From the NCBI RefSeq assembly GCF_020283565.1, contig NC_060065.1, positions 53,654,703 through 53,718,702 on the forward strand: a stretch of DNA of 64,000 bases, written 5' to 3'. Each line of letters opens with the position of its first letter. The first letter of the stretch is position 1. A program made the translations under genes and the position numbers. Below the pieces are notes generated by a model. The model was given only the letters and a program-made list of their open reading frames with translations, was not told the origin of the DNA and searched no databases. The stretch comes from Trifolium pratense. Its lineage: Eukaryota > Streptophyta > Magnoliopsida > Fabales > Fabaceae. Of the stretch, positions 63,908 to 64,000 are shown one piece after another.

Positions 63908-64000
63908 AAGAAAAGAGATAATTAACAATTCTCAAATAAAATCACAAATTAACAAACTAATAAAAAAATTAACAATTAAAATAGAAGAAAAATTTAACAA

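Noticed and set aside
1..64000. CRISPR array, operon or prokaryotic defence-type system
   Set aside because: No regularly spaced repeats or clustered intronless prokaryotic genes; everything points to plant nuclear DNA.

Overview
The window looks like nuclear DNA of a flowering plant. It is AT-rich, has spliced genes with GT-AG introns, plant-specific gene families (GRAS, DVL/RTFL, clade-D PP2C, CACTA accessory protein) and a dense layer of plant transposons. The mix of MITEs, SINE-like elements and gene families suggests a papilionoid legume, perhaps Medicago, but that is inference. There are no operons, prokaryotic signals or CRISPR arrays, and I recognised no tRNA or rRNA gene.

Layout. 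1-1080: decayed Copia polyprotein. 1497-3448: intact two-exon ataxin-10-like gene. 4410-17250: three related PP2C copies. The first is nearly complete but has lost metal-ligand residues and its C-terminus is out of frame; the other two are wrecks. They are separated by a bromodomain gene broken by a solo TRIM LTR with a perfect 5-bp target duplication, and by an intact five-exon gene for a CACTA (En/Spm) accessory-type protein with two arrays of peptide repeats. 18570-19668: actin fragment, then LINE debris.

22265-38892 is the main gene block: four intronless GRAS transcription factors of the LISCL (SCL14/SCL33-like) group, all on the plus strand. Genes 2 to 4 are recent tandem copies that share promoter and 3' flanking sequence. 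Insertions in the spacers order the duplications: a LINE tail shared by copies 2 and 3, and a MITE upstream of copy 3 only.

40578-46524 (minus strand): two intact housekeeping-type genes, an MPP6 (M-phase phosphoprotein 6) homologue in five exons and a HAD-family pyrimidine 5'-nucleotidase-like gene in eight. 48560-64000 is mostly transposons: a TRIM with recognisable primer binding site, a 4.35-kb non-autonomous CACTA element, nested MITEs, two Mutator-like elements with 9-10-bp target duplications and several SINE families. One DVL/ROTUNDIFOLIA small-peptide gene lies among them at 58690-58959.

I found no wholly new system. The points most worth following up are the PP2C subfamily that lost catalytic residues and shares a reading-frame offset, the repeat-bearing CACTA accessory gene without visible transposon ends, and the datable GRAS tandem array.
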